Source: CAYWJA01 sp964458485 (lineage in GTDB: Bacteria; Patescibacteriota; Gracilibacteria; UM-FILTER-43-11). From it: a DNA stretch of 41,733 bases. Numbering within the stretch: position 1 is the stretch's first letter; every line of letters starts with the position of its first letter. Of this stretch, positions 28,977 through 37,475 are shown piece by piece. The notes beneath the pieces are model-generated. The model saw only the letters and a list, made by a program, of their open reading frames with translations, was not told the DNA's origin and searched no databases. The DNA is taken from positions 1-41,733 of the forward strand of contig CAYWJA010000011.1 of NCBI GenBank assembly GCA_964458485.1. Reading direction: 5' to 3'. The translations under genes and the position numbers were made by a program.

Positions 28977-31175
28977 ATGAAGTACGCGCAGGTTGTAATT
29001 TTAAAAAAATTGGGCGGGTTTGATGACGAACTCACTTACTGTATTCCAGATTCTTTAAATGCAAGTTGCACTGCAGGGTCTTTTGTGGAAGTTCCTTTTC
29101 ATAATAAAAAACTGAAGGGCATTGTTGTTAAAATTATAGATAAAATCGATTCAGGTATTAATATTTCAAAGATTAAAAATGTTATAAATGTAACAAAAAA
29201 TATACAAATTTATCAAAAAAATATAGATTTATCTTATTTTATTGCTGATTTTTATCAAACCTCTGTTAGTAGGGCAATCCGATTGATGTTACCCAAGAAG
29301 CTGTGGAATGGAAATTTAAGCATGCCTACCCAGATAATTATTAAATTAATTGATGACAAAGCTTCCCTAAGAGGTAATAGGCAAAAAAAGTTATTTGATG
29401 TTATTCAAAAAAATGGTGGTAGTATAATCCTTTCTGAACTAAGGGGTCATCCTGGTGAATTTAGTTTGACCACAATCAAATCACTTGTAAAAAAAGATAT
29501 TGTTAAAGAAATTTCAAAACCTTTATTTGAGCCCTTTGATTCGAATAAAAATTTATATAAAGAACCTGATATAACACTTAATGCAGATCAGTTTAATGCT
29601 TTGGGCAAAATTAATAAATCAGATAAGCCGGTGCTTTTGCATGGTGTTACAGGCTCGGGGAAGACTGAGGTTTATTTGCGTAAAATTCTGGATACTATTA
29701 AAGATGGCAAGCAGGTTATTTTACTTGTTCCGGAAATTGCCCTTACACCGCAGATGATTAATTATTTTAAAGATTATTTAAAGGATCATATTGCTGTTTT
29801 TCATTCCAAATTAACAGATAGTGAAAGGGCTTTGGAATGGTGGAAGGTTAAACTTGGCCATTCTCCATTAATTATAGGTTCTAGGTCTGCGATTTTTGCG
29901 CCTGTATCTAATTTAGGATTGATTATTTTGGACGAAGAACATGAATGGACTTATAAACAGGAGTCTATACCTTATTACGAAACACATAGAGTTGCAGAAA
30001 AAATGATCAATATATGGAATGCAGGATTAATTTTGGGAAGTGCTACACCAAAGGCTGAAAGTTATAAAAAAGCCAGAGAAGGGGAGTATTCATACATGCA
30101 TCTACCGGAAAGAATACACAAAAATGATATGCCCCTTATTCATGTTGTAGACTTGAGAGAGGAATTCAAAAAACGTAATTTTAGTATTTTTTCACTTCAG
30201 CTGCAAAATAAAATAAGAGATCGATTGGATAAAAAGGAGCAGATAATATTATTCGTAAATCAAAGAGGCATGGCAAATGCAGTTACCTGCCGTGATTGCG
30301 GGCATACGGAGGTGTGCCCTAATTGTGACATCAGTTTGAAATTACATAAGTCTCAAGTCTCAAGTCTCAAGTCTCACGCTACTGATCGATTAATATGTCA
30401 TTATTGTGATTTTAAAAAAGATCCATCGCTTGTTTGCCCGGAATGTAAATCGTCGCATATAAAAAATATTGGCGTTGGCACACAGCGCGTAGAGCAGGAA
30501 ATGCATCGATTATTTCCAAATGCGCGTGTAGTGAGAGCGGATAGTGATACGACAAAAAATAATAATGGTTTTTCTGGTATATATCGCGATTATACACATA
30601 GAAAATACGATGTTCTTATTGGCACACAAATGATTGCCAAAGGTTTGGATTTTGAAAATGTGAGCCTTATTGGTGTTGTACTTGCAGATGTTGGTTTGCA
30701 TATTCCTGATTTTAGAAGTTCCGAGAGGCTGTTTCAGATTCTCACACAAGTATCGGGGCGCTGTGGACGCCGGGATACCCCAGGTGAAGTTGTTTTACAG
30801 ACTTATAATCCAAGCCACAGAACTATCCAAAAAGTAGTTAATTATGAGTATAAAGATTTTATTGAAAATGAACTTAAGGTAAGAAATAAATTAAGTTATC
30901 CGCCTTATAACCGCATGATTAAATTTACAGTTGTCGGCAGTGATCTTCCTAAATTAACAAATCATATTAAGTTTCAGCAGGAAGTGCTGGAAGATATTTT
31001 TAAAGTAAATAATTTAAAGGTAAAAATAATGAGTGCGCCTGCCATGCTTTCGAAAAGGGCGAATTTTCATTATTACAATGTACTTCTTCGTGCAGATAAT
31101 CCGAATATTATTTTTAAGCATTGGCAGCCACCTAAGGGGTGGAGGATTGATGTGGATCCGGTACATACTACTTGA
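28977..31175 (+). CDS. priA: Primosomal replication restart helicase PriA
   Basis: PriA recognises stalled forks and reloads the replicative helicase. The 732 residues include the N-terminal 3'-DNA-binding domain (start KYAQVVILKKLGGFDDELTY), Walker A GVTGSGKT at 223-230, the DEEH box at 319-322 and LGSATPKAES. The zinc-binding cysteines start at C438, C441, C447 and C450 and continue with CHYC at 474-477. The last pair is CPEC. QVSGRCGRRDTPGEVVLQT is helicase motif VI. A 7-bp tandem repeat (30348-30375) lengthens the loop between LHK and LICHYC by about ten residues, between two zinc-binding clusters. The ATG at 28977 gives a normal N-terminus. It is monocistronic, divergent from the PilC-like block and convergent with the 1439-residue gene. 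Confidence 0.96.
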   Translation: MKYAQVVILKKLGGFDDELTYCIPDSLNASCTAGSFVEVPFHNKKLKGIVVKIIDKIDSGINISKIKNVINVTKNIQIYQKNIDLSYFIADFYQTSVSRAIRLMLPKKLWNGNLSMPTQIIIKLIDDKASLRGNRQKKLFDVIQKNGGSIILSELRGHPGEFSLTTIKSLVKKDIVKEISKPLFEPFDSNKNLYKEPDITLNADQFNALGKINKSDKPVLLHGVTGSGKTEVYLRKILDTIKDGKQVILLVPEIALTPQMINYFKDYLKDHIAVFHSKLTDSERALEWWKVKLGHSPLIIGSRSAIFAPVSNLGLIILDEEHEWTYKQESIPYYETHRVAEKMINIWNAGLILGSATPKAESYKKAREGEYSYMHLPERIHKNDMPLIHVVDLREEFKKRNFSIFSLQLQNKIRDRLDKKEQIILFVNQRGMANAVTCRDCGHTEVCPNCDISLKLHKSQVSSLKSHATDRLICHYCDFKKDPSLVCPECKSSHIKNIGVGTQRVEQEMHRLFPNARVVRADSDTTKNNNGFSGIYRDYTHRKYDVLIGTQMIAKGLDFENVSLIGVVLADVGLHIPDFRSSERLFQILTQVSGRCGRRDTPGEVVLQTYNPSHRTIQKVVNYEYKDFIENELKVRNKLSYPPYNRMIKFTVVGSDLPKLTNHIKFQQEVLEDIFKVNNLKVKIMSAPAMLSKRANFHYYNVLLRADNPNIIFKHWQPPKGWRIDVDPVHTT
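30348..30375 (+). repeat. 7-bp tandem repeat (AAGTCTC x4) inside priA
   Basis: Four exact head-to-tail copies of AAGTCTC encode KSQVSSLKS in frame between two zinc-binding cysteine clusters. The word is the same CAAGTCTCAA seen in the intergenic repeat near 22488. Since 28 is not a multiple of three, gaining or losing one copy would shift the frame. Confidence 0.9.
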
Positions 31176-31334
31176 CCAGCTTTGCGTGACCTTGTTCTCT
31201 TTGCTCACGTGACCAGCTTCGCGTGACCTATGGTGATTATATTGTTTTGCATTATTAGATCACTATGGGTAACGCGAATAAAAATGAGCTGGTCACAATT
31301 AGGTAACGCGAACGTAGTGAGCTGGTTACAATTG
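31174..31334. repeat. Inverted repeat between convergent genes (ACCAGCTTCGCGTGACC)
   Basis: Two left units (GACCAGCTTTGCGTGACC at 31174 and GACCAGCTTCGCGTGACC at 31211) pair with two right units (GGTAACGCGAATAAAAATGAGCTGGTCAC and GGTAACGCGAACGTAGTGAGCTGGTTAC). The inner stem has CTATGGTGAT against ATCACTATGG. It fills the gap between the priA stop and the stop of the 1439-residue gene, and is a good candidate for a shared terminator. Confidence 0.85.
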
Positions 31335-31336
31335 AA

Positions 31337-34300
31337 TTATTTAGCAATAGAGGCAAGCGCTTCATTAAACTCTGTTGGGGGAATTTTATTTACAATTACC
31401 CCCATAATAGCGTCCATTTTTGAGAATATATCGTTTATACTTTGCACACTATCGACTTCACTTGCTAAAGACGGATATCTTTCAATTAAATAGTTTTTTA
31501 CTCTTTGTCCGTGAGCTTTTTTATCCTCCTTGGCGGCTTTTTGATCACGTAGCATTTCAAACAATGGTCTATCGAATCTATCTAAAAAGTCTCTAATTTT
31601 ATTTCTGAATTGTATTGTTTTCCATCCTGTATGCCCACTAAGAGGTCCTTCTCTTGGTTCTGCATGTAAAATACCTGCGCCGGCGCGAGTAAAATTTTCG
31701 CCCTCAAACGCTACATCGTCCAATATTCCATCGGCCATGGCCACCCACGACATCTGTCTTGCAAATTCTTTGCGTGCATCAATTTTATGGGGTGTGCTGG
31801 CATTATTTTCAAGCCACATTAATGCACCAACATATGCATTTTCCACAGCAGTATCTTTAACTTCCTGCTGACCAGATCTACCAGATAGAAAACGCTTTGC
31901 TGTATTGGCATCACCCAAACACGCAATAGAGCGTCCCCAGTCATGATCCCAGCTTCTTTCTGACACCGATTTACGTACACGCTGTATTGTCATCGGGTCA
32001 TTTTGTACTTCTGTCCAGAAAAAATTCATAAAATCACTATTGCCAGAATGGCTAATACTACCCCTTTCGAAACTGTCTTTAAATTTTGTTTTTCCAATAC
32101 GTATATAATCCGCACGCGTTAAAGGTGGCTTCTTGCTATAAATCCACTGTGAGGAGGGGTATGCGTTTAAGTGTTTATCCAGAGCTAGACCTCTATCGGA
32201 TGGTAGTAAGCCATACGCCATACCTGCGATTAAATGAAAAAACACAGCTTCTGCAGAGGATTTACCTTTTTTAATAGAGTATTCCATTATGCCTTCGTAT
32301 TCCATTGGATCCACCTTTTCTCCATTTCTATGTTTTTTAAGTAACTGATCCATGCGTTCTGTAAGCTGATCCTGAATTTTATCCAGAGATGATTCATATT
32401 TTTGTATGTTGCTATCCCAGCTACTTTGATTATCTTTTTCCAAGCTTAAGTATTCGTCGAAGTCCCATATTTCACCAATTGCCTGATGAAGCCTTTGCCT
32501 TAAAAGTATTGGATTTTTAAGCAGTGTAACGTCTCCAGGCATTAAAGATGCCGAATCTTGAAGTCTATTTAATATTTCCCATAATTTTTCATTCCTCCAT
32601 TCCAATCTTCCCTTTTTTGCAAGCAATCTAAGTACAGCTTTTAATGCATCTTTGTTTGGGTCAATTTCGCCTGCCATTCCTTCCATTATCTTTATAAGCT
32701 CCCATGCGTCTTTACTCTCCCAACGATTTTGCCATTCATTAACTTCTTCCTGTTCAGCTTTTTCTTTACGTGCTTCAGCCTCCTGGCCGAATTCACCAAT
32801 TATAGGAATTCCGAGCTTATCGAATAATGCGGATCCTACTTTTGCTGCGTTGTTATCTATATGACGTTTATGGCGCCTTTCCCACCATTCTTTAATATTA
32901 GAGCCGACCGCTATTATGTCATCCAACGCAAGAAATGTAGTGTGATTCCATAAATTTCTTATCGGATCCATAGTTTCATGCGGCATATAGTCTCCGGCTT
33001 CAGCCATTTCTCTGTTTATACCTACTAATTCTTTTTCTACTAATTCAATACGATCTTTAATCTCTAAAGATAAGTACTTACTATTGGTTTCTGCATAAGA
33101 TTTATTTAGGTCTTCTGTAACATTGTTATAATCTTTTAATAACTTAAGTAATGGTTTTGACCCCGGAACAAATCCCAAATAATTAGACTTAAGCATTCTA
33201 TCAATTTCTTCTTTGTTTATATCTATTTTTTCTTTGTTCATGCTGGCTGACGCTCCAAGTCCTTCGGAGTCATCATCTTCACTTTCATTACCACTATCCA
33301 TATTTTTCAATGTTGCACCTGGGTCTTTATCTATAATCGATTGAGCATCTCCAGGATTTTCAAAACCATGATATGATCCGTCTTCCACCACTTTTCCGTC
33401 CTTAATCTTTGGCATTTTGGTGCCAAGTATTGCGTCCGCCGCGCCAGAAGTTGTCATCAATTTTCCTAGATTTTCAAATTTACCACTACCCTCAAATATA
33501 GGATCACCAATTGCATACATTTCACCCATCACTTCATCATCACCCCATATATCACCTGTAGGTGGTTTTTTAGGTTGGACTGCTGTAATAAATGCATTTT
33601 TAATATCTTGCCATTGATGATTTTCTACACATGCTTTGTGCCATTTTTGCCGGGTTTTTGGATCGTTTTCAAAAAGCATATGCCTTGTTTCATGCATTAT
33701 TTGCTCTTTAAATGTTGCTATATCCGTTTTATCAACAGGCCATCTGACAATAATTTTCCATTTCTTTTTATCAGCACTCTCATAAAAAACCATACCTCCT
33801 TCAGATGTATAATCTTTTAAGTTTTTAGGATTGCCTGTTACAGGATCCGGATAATTTTCAAATTTATTCGCATTAACAAAATCAAGGTTTTCAGACTCCA
33901 AATTCGCTTCCAGTACTGCTCGTATTTTTACTGGATCATCCAGTTGTGAAACTTCTGTTAAAATTATTTTGGCACTACCTATTTCTTTAACTTTATCAGG
34001 GCTAAGTGCTGTATCAATTTGTTCACCAGAAAAGCTGGCAAGCATTCTCCCCATTTCTGTAAGACTCCCGGAAATACCGGCAAGTTCAGAAAGTGAAAGA
34101 TGATCCAAATTTGCTACTTTAGCCCTTGTTTCATTCATTGCTTGATTTAGCGCATTATCATCACCCTTAAGTGCTTCTAGTCCTGCTTTTTTTTCTTCAT
34201 AATCATCCCTTTCTTTAAAATAAGGCTCTTCAAGCTTAGCTAAAAGTTCATCAATCCGCTCCGGTGTAAATGCTGCGGTTGCTTCTTCTAGGCTTTGAAA

Positions 34301-35656
34301 TTTTTGACGAATTTGATCTTTAAAATATTCAGGATCTTTATTCATTTCTTCATCAAATTCATCATATCTTTCATCAAGTCCATCAATAGATGCTTGAGCA
34401 AACTGAAGGCCATCTAATAATTTTTTTGCAGCATCCGGGCCGCATGCAAAAGTTTCCGTTGTATCACCATATGAAGGGATTTCTATGGTGCCACCTTCTC
34501 TTAGTAGTTGAGCTTGCTGAAGTATACCTCCTTCGAAGAAGTCAAATATTTCTACAAATTGCCTAAGCTCAATATCGTTAAATCTGGGCGGTTGTTTAGA
34601 TTGAACTGCAATGAGTTTTTCTTTAGTAGTATTAAATTGACCTTCCAAATATTTCCTAATTCGAGATTCCCGCATTTCTCTTGCTTCCAGTAAAATACTA
34701 TTAAGCTCTAATTTATCGTCCTGATTTAAAAACGAATTTAAGTTAATTTTTTGCTGATCTGCTTCAATTTCCCTGGTAGCCCTTCTAAGTCTTAATTCAT
34801 CAATTTCCCCATTGTCGTTTTTTAGATGTAATATATGATCATATAGATTTGGATTTTGCTCCCTAAGCCACCTTCCATTGTCTGAATCTAAAAATTCAGC
34901 GGGGGCCACCGCATCTTCTGCCTCAATGCGTTGCTGAGCTTTAATTTCCGCAACTCTTTGATTAATCCAATTTGTCTGATTATTTAAATCTGCCTTTATA
35001 CTTCTTCGTTCACCAAGATTGTCAGTTATTCTTAATTGTTCTTGCAATAAGGCTTTGTGTTCTTCCCAATCTTCCCTGGCTTGATTTGTAAGTTGTGGCT
35101 CTGATTTACTTAGTAGCAGAGCATTATGAAGCATTTGCCTTGCCTGCATTTTACTTTTGGAATATTCGAGCCTGTCTCTTAGGCGGGTATTCAAAAATGA
35201 ACCAAGTCCGGTTGATGTTAAGTCAGAAAGCGATGCATCATCTAATTCTGAAGTTCTCAAAACTGAAAGAGATCTATTAAAAGATCCAATGTCCTCCAAA
35301 GCCACCTGAAAGTCTTCAGTGTTTTGAATTGGCGCCTTTAGTAAATCCAGCTTTGTTCCGCATACATCTCTTTTTATTTTTAATTCATCAATGCTTTCTT
35401 CACCCTTCCTAAATACTCCAGCAAGGATTCTTCTTGCCCTACCACGTTTTTTACGAGCATTTACTTCAGCATCTATCTGCCTTGCTCGATTTTCCAGGAT
35501 ATCCTGACCCTTTACATACTCATCCGGCAAGTTATGGTCATTTCTTTGAACCTCTGCAGTACTGGCCTGGTTTGCGTAAATAAATCTTTCTTCAAATAAG
35601 CTTATTTTTTTATTTTTTTGCCATTGGTGTGAATGTATATTTTTCCTAAATAACAT
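31337..35656 (-). CDS. Giant helical protein with an internal HExxH motif, unknown family
   Basis: At 1439 residues this is the largest gene here and I recognise no family. It has no signal peptide and no membrane helix, so it is probably cytoplasmic unless exported by another route. The first 600 residues are highly charged helices with coiled-coil tendency. Residues 655-659 read HETRH, inside IMHETRHMLFE, after a strand (WKIIVRWPV), with acidic residues downstream (DDEVMGEMYAIGDP). This is the layout of a zinc metallopeptidase: two His ligands, a catalytic Glu and a possible third ligand Glu. An acidic spacer (about 795-815) leads to a second large helical half with Trp-rich stretches such as WEWRNEK-like segments. 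The gene has its own extended -10 promoter and lies convergent to priA. Protease function is inference from one motif. Confidence 0.7.
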   Translation of the reverse strand: MLFRKNIHSHQWQKNKKISLFEERFIYANQASTAEVQRNDHNLPDEYVKGQDILENRARQIDAEVNARKKRGRARRILAGVFRKGEESIDELKIKRDVCGTKLDLLKAPIQNTEDFQVALEDIGSFNRSLSVLRTSELDDASLSDLTSTGLGSFLNTRLRDRLEYSKSKMQARQMLHNALLLSKSEPQLTNQAREDWEEHKALLQEQLRITDNLGERRSIKADLNNQTNWINQRVAEIKAQQRIEAEDAVAPAEFLDSDNGRWLREQNPNLYDHILHLKNDNGEIDELRLRRATREIEADQQKINLNSFLNQDDKLELNSILLEAREMRESRIRKYLEGQFNTTKEKLIAVQSKQPPRFNDIELRQFVEIFDFFEGGILQQAQLLREGGTIEIPSYGDTTETFACGPDAAKKLLDGLQFAQASIDGLDERYDEFDEEMNKDPEYFKDQIRQKFQSLEEATAAFTPERIDELLAKLEEPYFKERDDYEEKKAGLEALKGDDNALNQAMNETRAKVANLDHLSLSELAGISGSLTEMGRMLASFSGEQIDTALSPDKVKEIGSAKIILTEVSQLDDPVKIRAVLEANLESENLDFVNANKFENYPDPVTGNPKNLKDYTSEGGMVFYESADKKKWKIIVRWPVDKTDIATFKEQIMHETRHMLFENDPKTRQKWHKACVENHQWQDIKNAFITAVQPKKPPTGDIWGDDEVMGEMYAIGDPIFEGSGKFENLGKLMTTSGAADAILGTKMPKIKDGKVVEDGSYHGFENPGDAQSIIDKDPGATLKNMDSGNESEDDDSEGLGASASMNKEKIDINKEEIDRMLKSNYLGFVPGSKPLLKLLKDYNNVTEDLNKSYAETNSKYLSLEIKDRIELVEKELVGINREMAEAGDYMPHETMDPIRNLWNHTTFLALDDIIAVGSNIKEWWERRHKRHIDNNAAKVGSALFDKLGIPIIGEFGQEAEARKEKAEQEEVNEWQNRWESKDAWELIKIMEGMAGEIDPNKDALKAVLRLLAKKGRLEWRNEKLWEILNRLQDSASLMPGDVTLLKNPILLRQRLHQAIGEIWDFDEYLSLEKDNQSSWDSNIQKYESSLDKIQDQLTERMDQLLKKHRNGEKVDPMEYEGIMEYSIKKGKSSAEAVFFHLIAGMAYGLLPSDRGLALDKHLNAYPSSQWIYSKKPPLTRADYIRIGKTKFKDSFERGSISHSGNSDFMNFFWTEVQNDPMTIQRVRKSVSERSWDHDWGRSIACLGDANTAKRFLSGRSGQQEVKDTAVENAYVGALMWLENNASTPHKIDARKEFARQMSWVAMADGILDDVAFEGENFTRAGAGILHAEPREGPLSGHTGWKTIQFRNKIRDFLDRFDRPLFEMLRDQKAAKEDKKAHGQRVKNYLIERYPSLASEVDSVQSINDIFSKMDAIMGVIVNKIPPTEFNEALASIAK

Positions 35657-35677
35657 AGAGTATAAGATTATCTAAAT

Positions 35678-35686
35678 ATTATAGCA
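35678..35686 (-). promoter_or_regulatory. Extended -10 promoter of the giant protein gene
   Basis: On the minus strand TGCTATAAT (35678-35686) is a consensus extended -10, with no good -35. The leader would be about 15 nt to the ATG at 35656. Confidence 0.5.
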
Positions 35687-35726
35687 CAAAACGGACCATT
35701 TTACTAGAGTATTCCTGCTTATTCCC

Positions 35727-35772
35727 ATAGGTGATCCAATTGGTGATCCGATAGGGGATCCAATTGGGGTAG
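35727..35772. repeat. Tandem CCAATTGGATC units (CCAAT family)
   Basis: About four units (CCCATAGGTGAT, CCAATTGGTGAT, CCGATAGGGGAT, CCAATTGGGG) of the same family as 775-898 and 20567-20678. Here CCAATTGG is itself palindromic. Unlike those spacers, this one lies about 70 bp from the nearest start codon and seems to be a single arm. Confidence 0.75.
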
Positions 35773-35799
35773 ATATGCGAATATAACCTAAATACCCAT

Positions 35800-35904
35800 T
35801 TATGATGTGGTTTGGTTTTGTGAAACGGATTTTCTCTGTATGGTTAATAGAGAATTACCGCTGGTACCGAGGCGCGAATTGTGGAGTTACTAGCTCACAG
35901 TACT
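35800..35904 (-). ncRNA. Candidate structured RNA in a 393-bp spacer
   Basis: Bases 35657-36049 hold no gene. Within them the stretch 35830-35905 has a balanced base composition, unlike the AT-rich surroundings. Read on the minus strand it can fold AATTCGC with GCG plus AATT (35858-35882, with a GGTACC loop region) and TTCTCT with AGAGAA (35834-35856), after a GTACTG-containing stem. A TTGACA-type promoter lies just upstream on the same strand. No known RNA family is recognised and the strand is uncertain. Confidence 0.3.
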
Positions 35905-35910
35905 GCCCTT

Positions 35911-35938
35911 AGTTTACACGATTTTTTATAAATGTCAA
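35911..35938 (-). promoter_or_regulatory. Possible promoter, TTGACA-16-TAAACT
   Basis: On the minus strand a perfect -35 (35933-35938) is followed after 16 bp by TAAACT (35911-35916). It points at the structured stretch below 35905 and then at the giant protein gene, which has its own nearer -10. Confidence 0.45.
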
Positions 35939-35995
35939 GGTTTTTTGTGAAAAATAGATATTATAGAGTGGTAAAATATTTTTTTTACCTATCTA

Positions 35996-36024
35996 TTGCA
36001 TAAAAAATAAGCATTTATTATAAT
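35996..36024 (+). promoter_or_regulatory. Sigma70-type promoter, TTGCAT-17-TATAAT
   Basis: TTGCAT (35996-36001) and TATAAT (36019-36024) are 17 bp apart. The leader to the ATG at 36050 is about 19 nt. Both boxes are identical to those at 2048-2076. Confidence 0.75.
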
Positions 36025-36049
36025 TAAATACTTTTTTATTTCTTGGATT

Positions 36050-36748
36050 ATGAAAAAAAGACCAGAACTTGAACCACAGCCAGAAGCCCCTAGGAATCTT
36101 ACTGTTTTAGTAAGGGGGATAGAGAGGGAAATGTTTCCGGAATTTAGAGATGAGGATTATGGTTACGGTAGTAGAGATAGTGAATGTAATTTTTATTTTG
36201 CACCAAATCATCATTTTTTCAAAGGGTTGATAAATAGGGAAGTTCTGGATAGTTTGCAGCAAGGTGCAAGTTTAATTAGCTTTGGAGCTGGTGTGGCACA
36301 TTTAGAGCAACTTCTTGTAGAGGCTTTAGGTGTGAATGCTGATCAAGTAACTTTAACAAATAAAAATACTACCCTTAACACACCGGAATCCTTAAAATGT
36401 CATCAATTTGATATGCATGGTGCGTGGCCAGATTTTGGAAGGAAATTTAATTTTGCTATTTTCCCGGAAAGTTTTACTAGTTTATTGGCATTTAAACGAA
36501 TTCATGGCAATTATTACACAGAATCACCTTTAACAGATGCTGTTGTAAGGTTGCTTAGTAGATGTTTCGAAATTCTTGAGGAAGATGGTGAGGTGCGTGT
36601 AGATGGACATTGCTTAAGAGAGGATGAGCTTTATGTAATTCAGAGCAAGCTTGTCAATGAGGATATATCCATTACTTGCGATAAAGATTTACTTGTGGCA
36701 AAAAGAGCACCAAAGGAACTTTCCGAGGCAGAAGAGGTGTGCGATTAG
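36050..36748 (+). CDS. Possible class I SAM-methyltransferase-like protein
   Basis: The 232 residues have a central Rossmann-like pattern. ASLISFGAGVAHLEQLLVEALG (about 78-99) fits strand 1 and the glycine loop of class I methyltransferases with a Glu at the turn. LTNKNTT would be the second strand, and FNFAIFPESFTSLLAF the fourth-strand region. LLSRCFEILEEDGEVRVDG (about 173-191) matches the helix and strand before the C-terminal hairpin. The glycine loop is GAGVAH, a modest match to the usual GxGxG, and I see no substrate motif, so activity is uncertain. It is a soluble protein with a strong promoter of its own. Its TAG stop directly abuts the stop of the convergent phosphatase gene with no spacer. 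Confidence 0.55.
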   Translation: MKKRPELEPQPEAPRNLTVLVRGIEREMFPEFRDEDYGYGSRDSECNFYFAPNHHFFKGLINREVLDSLQQGASLISFGAGVAHLEQLLVEALGVNADQVTLTNKNTTLNTPESLKCHQFDMHGAWPDFGRKFNFAIFPESFTSLLAFKRIHGNYYTESPLTDAVVRLLSRCFEILEEDGEVRVDGHCLREDELYVIQSKLVNEDISITCDKDLLVAKRAPKELSEAEEVCD

Positions 36749-37288
36749 CTATTTAAACTCCGGCAATTGCACACATTCCGCAAAATCTAATTTGTGATTA
36801 TTGTCAAGTTGAGAAACAGGAGTGTCGTCTGGTTTTTCTTCAAATTCCAAAAGAAAAACAGAGTAGAGGAGTTTATGCGCAACAATTAAGCCATGCACAT
36901 CTCCATATTGTTTTAAGCTACTTATAAAATTTCTTATTCGCTCTCGTGCCTGAGCTACAGATTCCCCACTTGTACTAAGTCCTGTAGTTATCCAGCCTTT
37001 AAGTTCCCCCCTTGTTGGCTTCCCAAAATGCACTTCGTGTAATTCGGGTACGAGCACTAAACTGGCAGTATTGTCTTGCTCCTTTTGTACAGTTTCTGCT
37101 GTTTGTTTAGTTCTTATAAAAGGACTACTTAAAATAAGTTGAAAAGGCTTTCTTTGCTCTTTTATTGCTAATGTTTTTGCTTGGCCAAATCCTTCAGGGC
37201 CAAGTGGAAGAGATTCGTTCTCTAATGTCAGATCAACATCAGTATATGATTTTTCAGGCTGTGCATGTCTTGCATATTTATAGGGCAT
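36749..37288 (-). CDS. Histidine phosphatase family protein (phosphoglycerate-mutase-like)
   Basis: The 179 residues follow the histidine phosphatase plan. Near the start KYARHAQPE replaces the usual RHG with RHA, keeping the Arg and phosphorylated His. SSPFIRTKQTAE (about 54-65) is the conserved second Arg region. PELHEVHFGK supplies the acid Glu. GLIVAHKLL (about 134-142) has the second His, with Lys where Gly is common. Substrates in this family range from phosphoglycerate to nucleotides and phosphoproteins and cannot be read here. No signal is present, so it is cytoplasmic. It follows ppsA on the minus strand, but a terminator (37343-37371) and a promoter (37310-37339) separate them. Confidence 0.85.
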   Translation of the reverse strand: MPYKYARHAQPEKSYTDVDLTLENESLPLGPEGFGQAKTLAIKEQRKPFQLILSSPFIRTKQTAETVQKEQDNTASLVLVPELHEVHFGKPTRGELKGWITTGLSTSGESVAQARERIRNFISSLKQYGDVHGLIVAHKLLYSVFLLEFEEKPDDTPVSQLDNNHKLDFAECVQLPEFK

Positions 37289-37309
37289 AGTTTTTCTAGA
37301 TTAGAAATA

Positions 37310-37339
37310 ATTATAAAATGAATTCTGCATATTTGTAAA
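37310..37339 (-). promoter_or_regulatory. Phosphatase gene promoter, TTTACA-18-TATAAT
   Basis: On the minus strand TTTACA (37334-37339) is 18 bp from TATAAT (37310-37315). It begins just after the ppsA terminator. The leader to the ATG at 37288 is about 15 nt. Confidence 0.55.
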
Positions 37340-37342
37340 TAC

Positions 37343-37371
37343 AAAAAGACCCGATTGCCATGTTTCGGGTC
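37343..37371 (-). terminator. Rho-independent terminator downstream of ppsA
   Basis: On the minus strand GACCCGA (37365-37371) pairs with TCGGGTC (37348-37354), followed at once by TTTTT. It is one of only two classic intrinsic terminators in the window, and it lies after a much larger repeat-built hairpin. Confidence 0.85.
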
Positions 37372-37475
37372 GTGGGGCGAGTAGTAGGGCGTCGCTACGC
37401 TTTGTGGGGCGAGTAGTGGACTTATTATATTCCACAATTCGCCCTACAACACGCCCAACTATTCGCCCTACTATT
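37372..37475. repeat. Inverted repeat with tandem 12-bp arms (AATAGTAGGGCG)
   Basis: On the minus strand the left arm has three units (AATAGTAGGGCG, AATAGTTGGGCG, TGTTGTAGGGCG) and begins inside the ppsA stop codon. The loop is AT-rich (near 37417-37432). The right arm is CCACTACTCGCCCC, then ACGCCCTACTACTCGCCCC. The arms pair well (GGGCGAGTAG with CTACTCGCCC words). A true terminator follows, so this hairpin is not needed for termination. Confidence 0.85.

Noticed and set aside
35840..35910. Resemblance to the 16S rRNA 530-loop region (CCAGC, GGTAAT words on the minus strand)
   Set aside because: Only short words match, with gaps and no flanking rRNA sequence, so it is probably chance.
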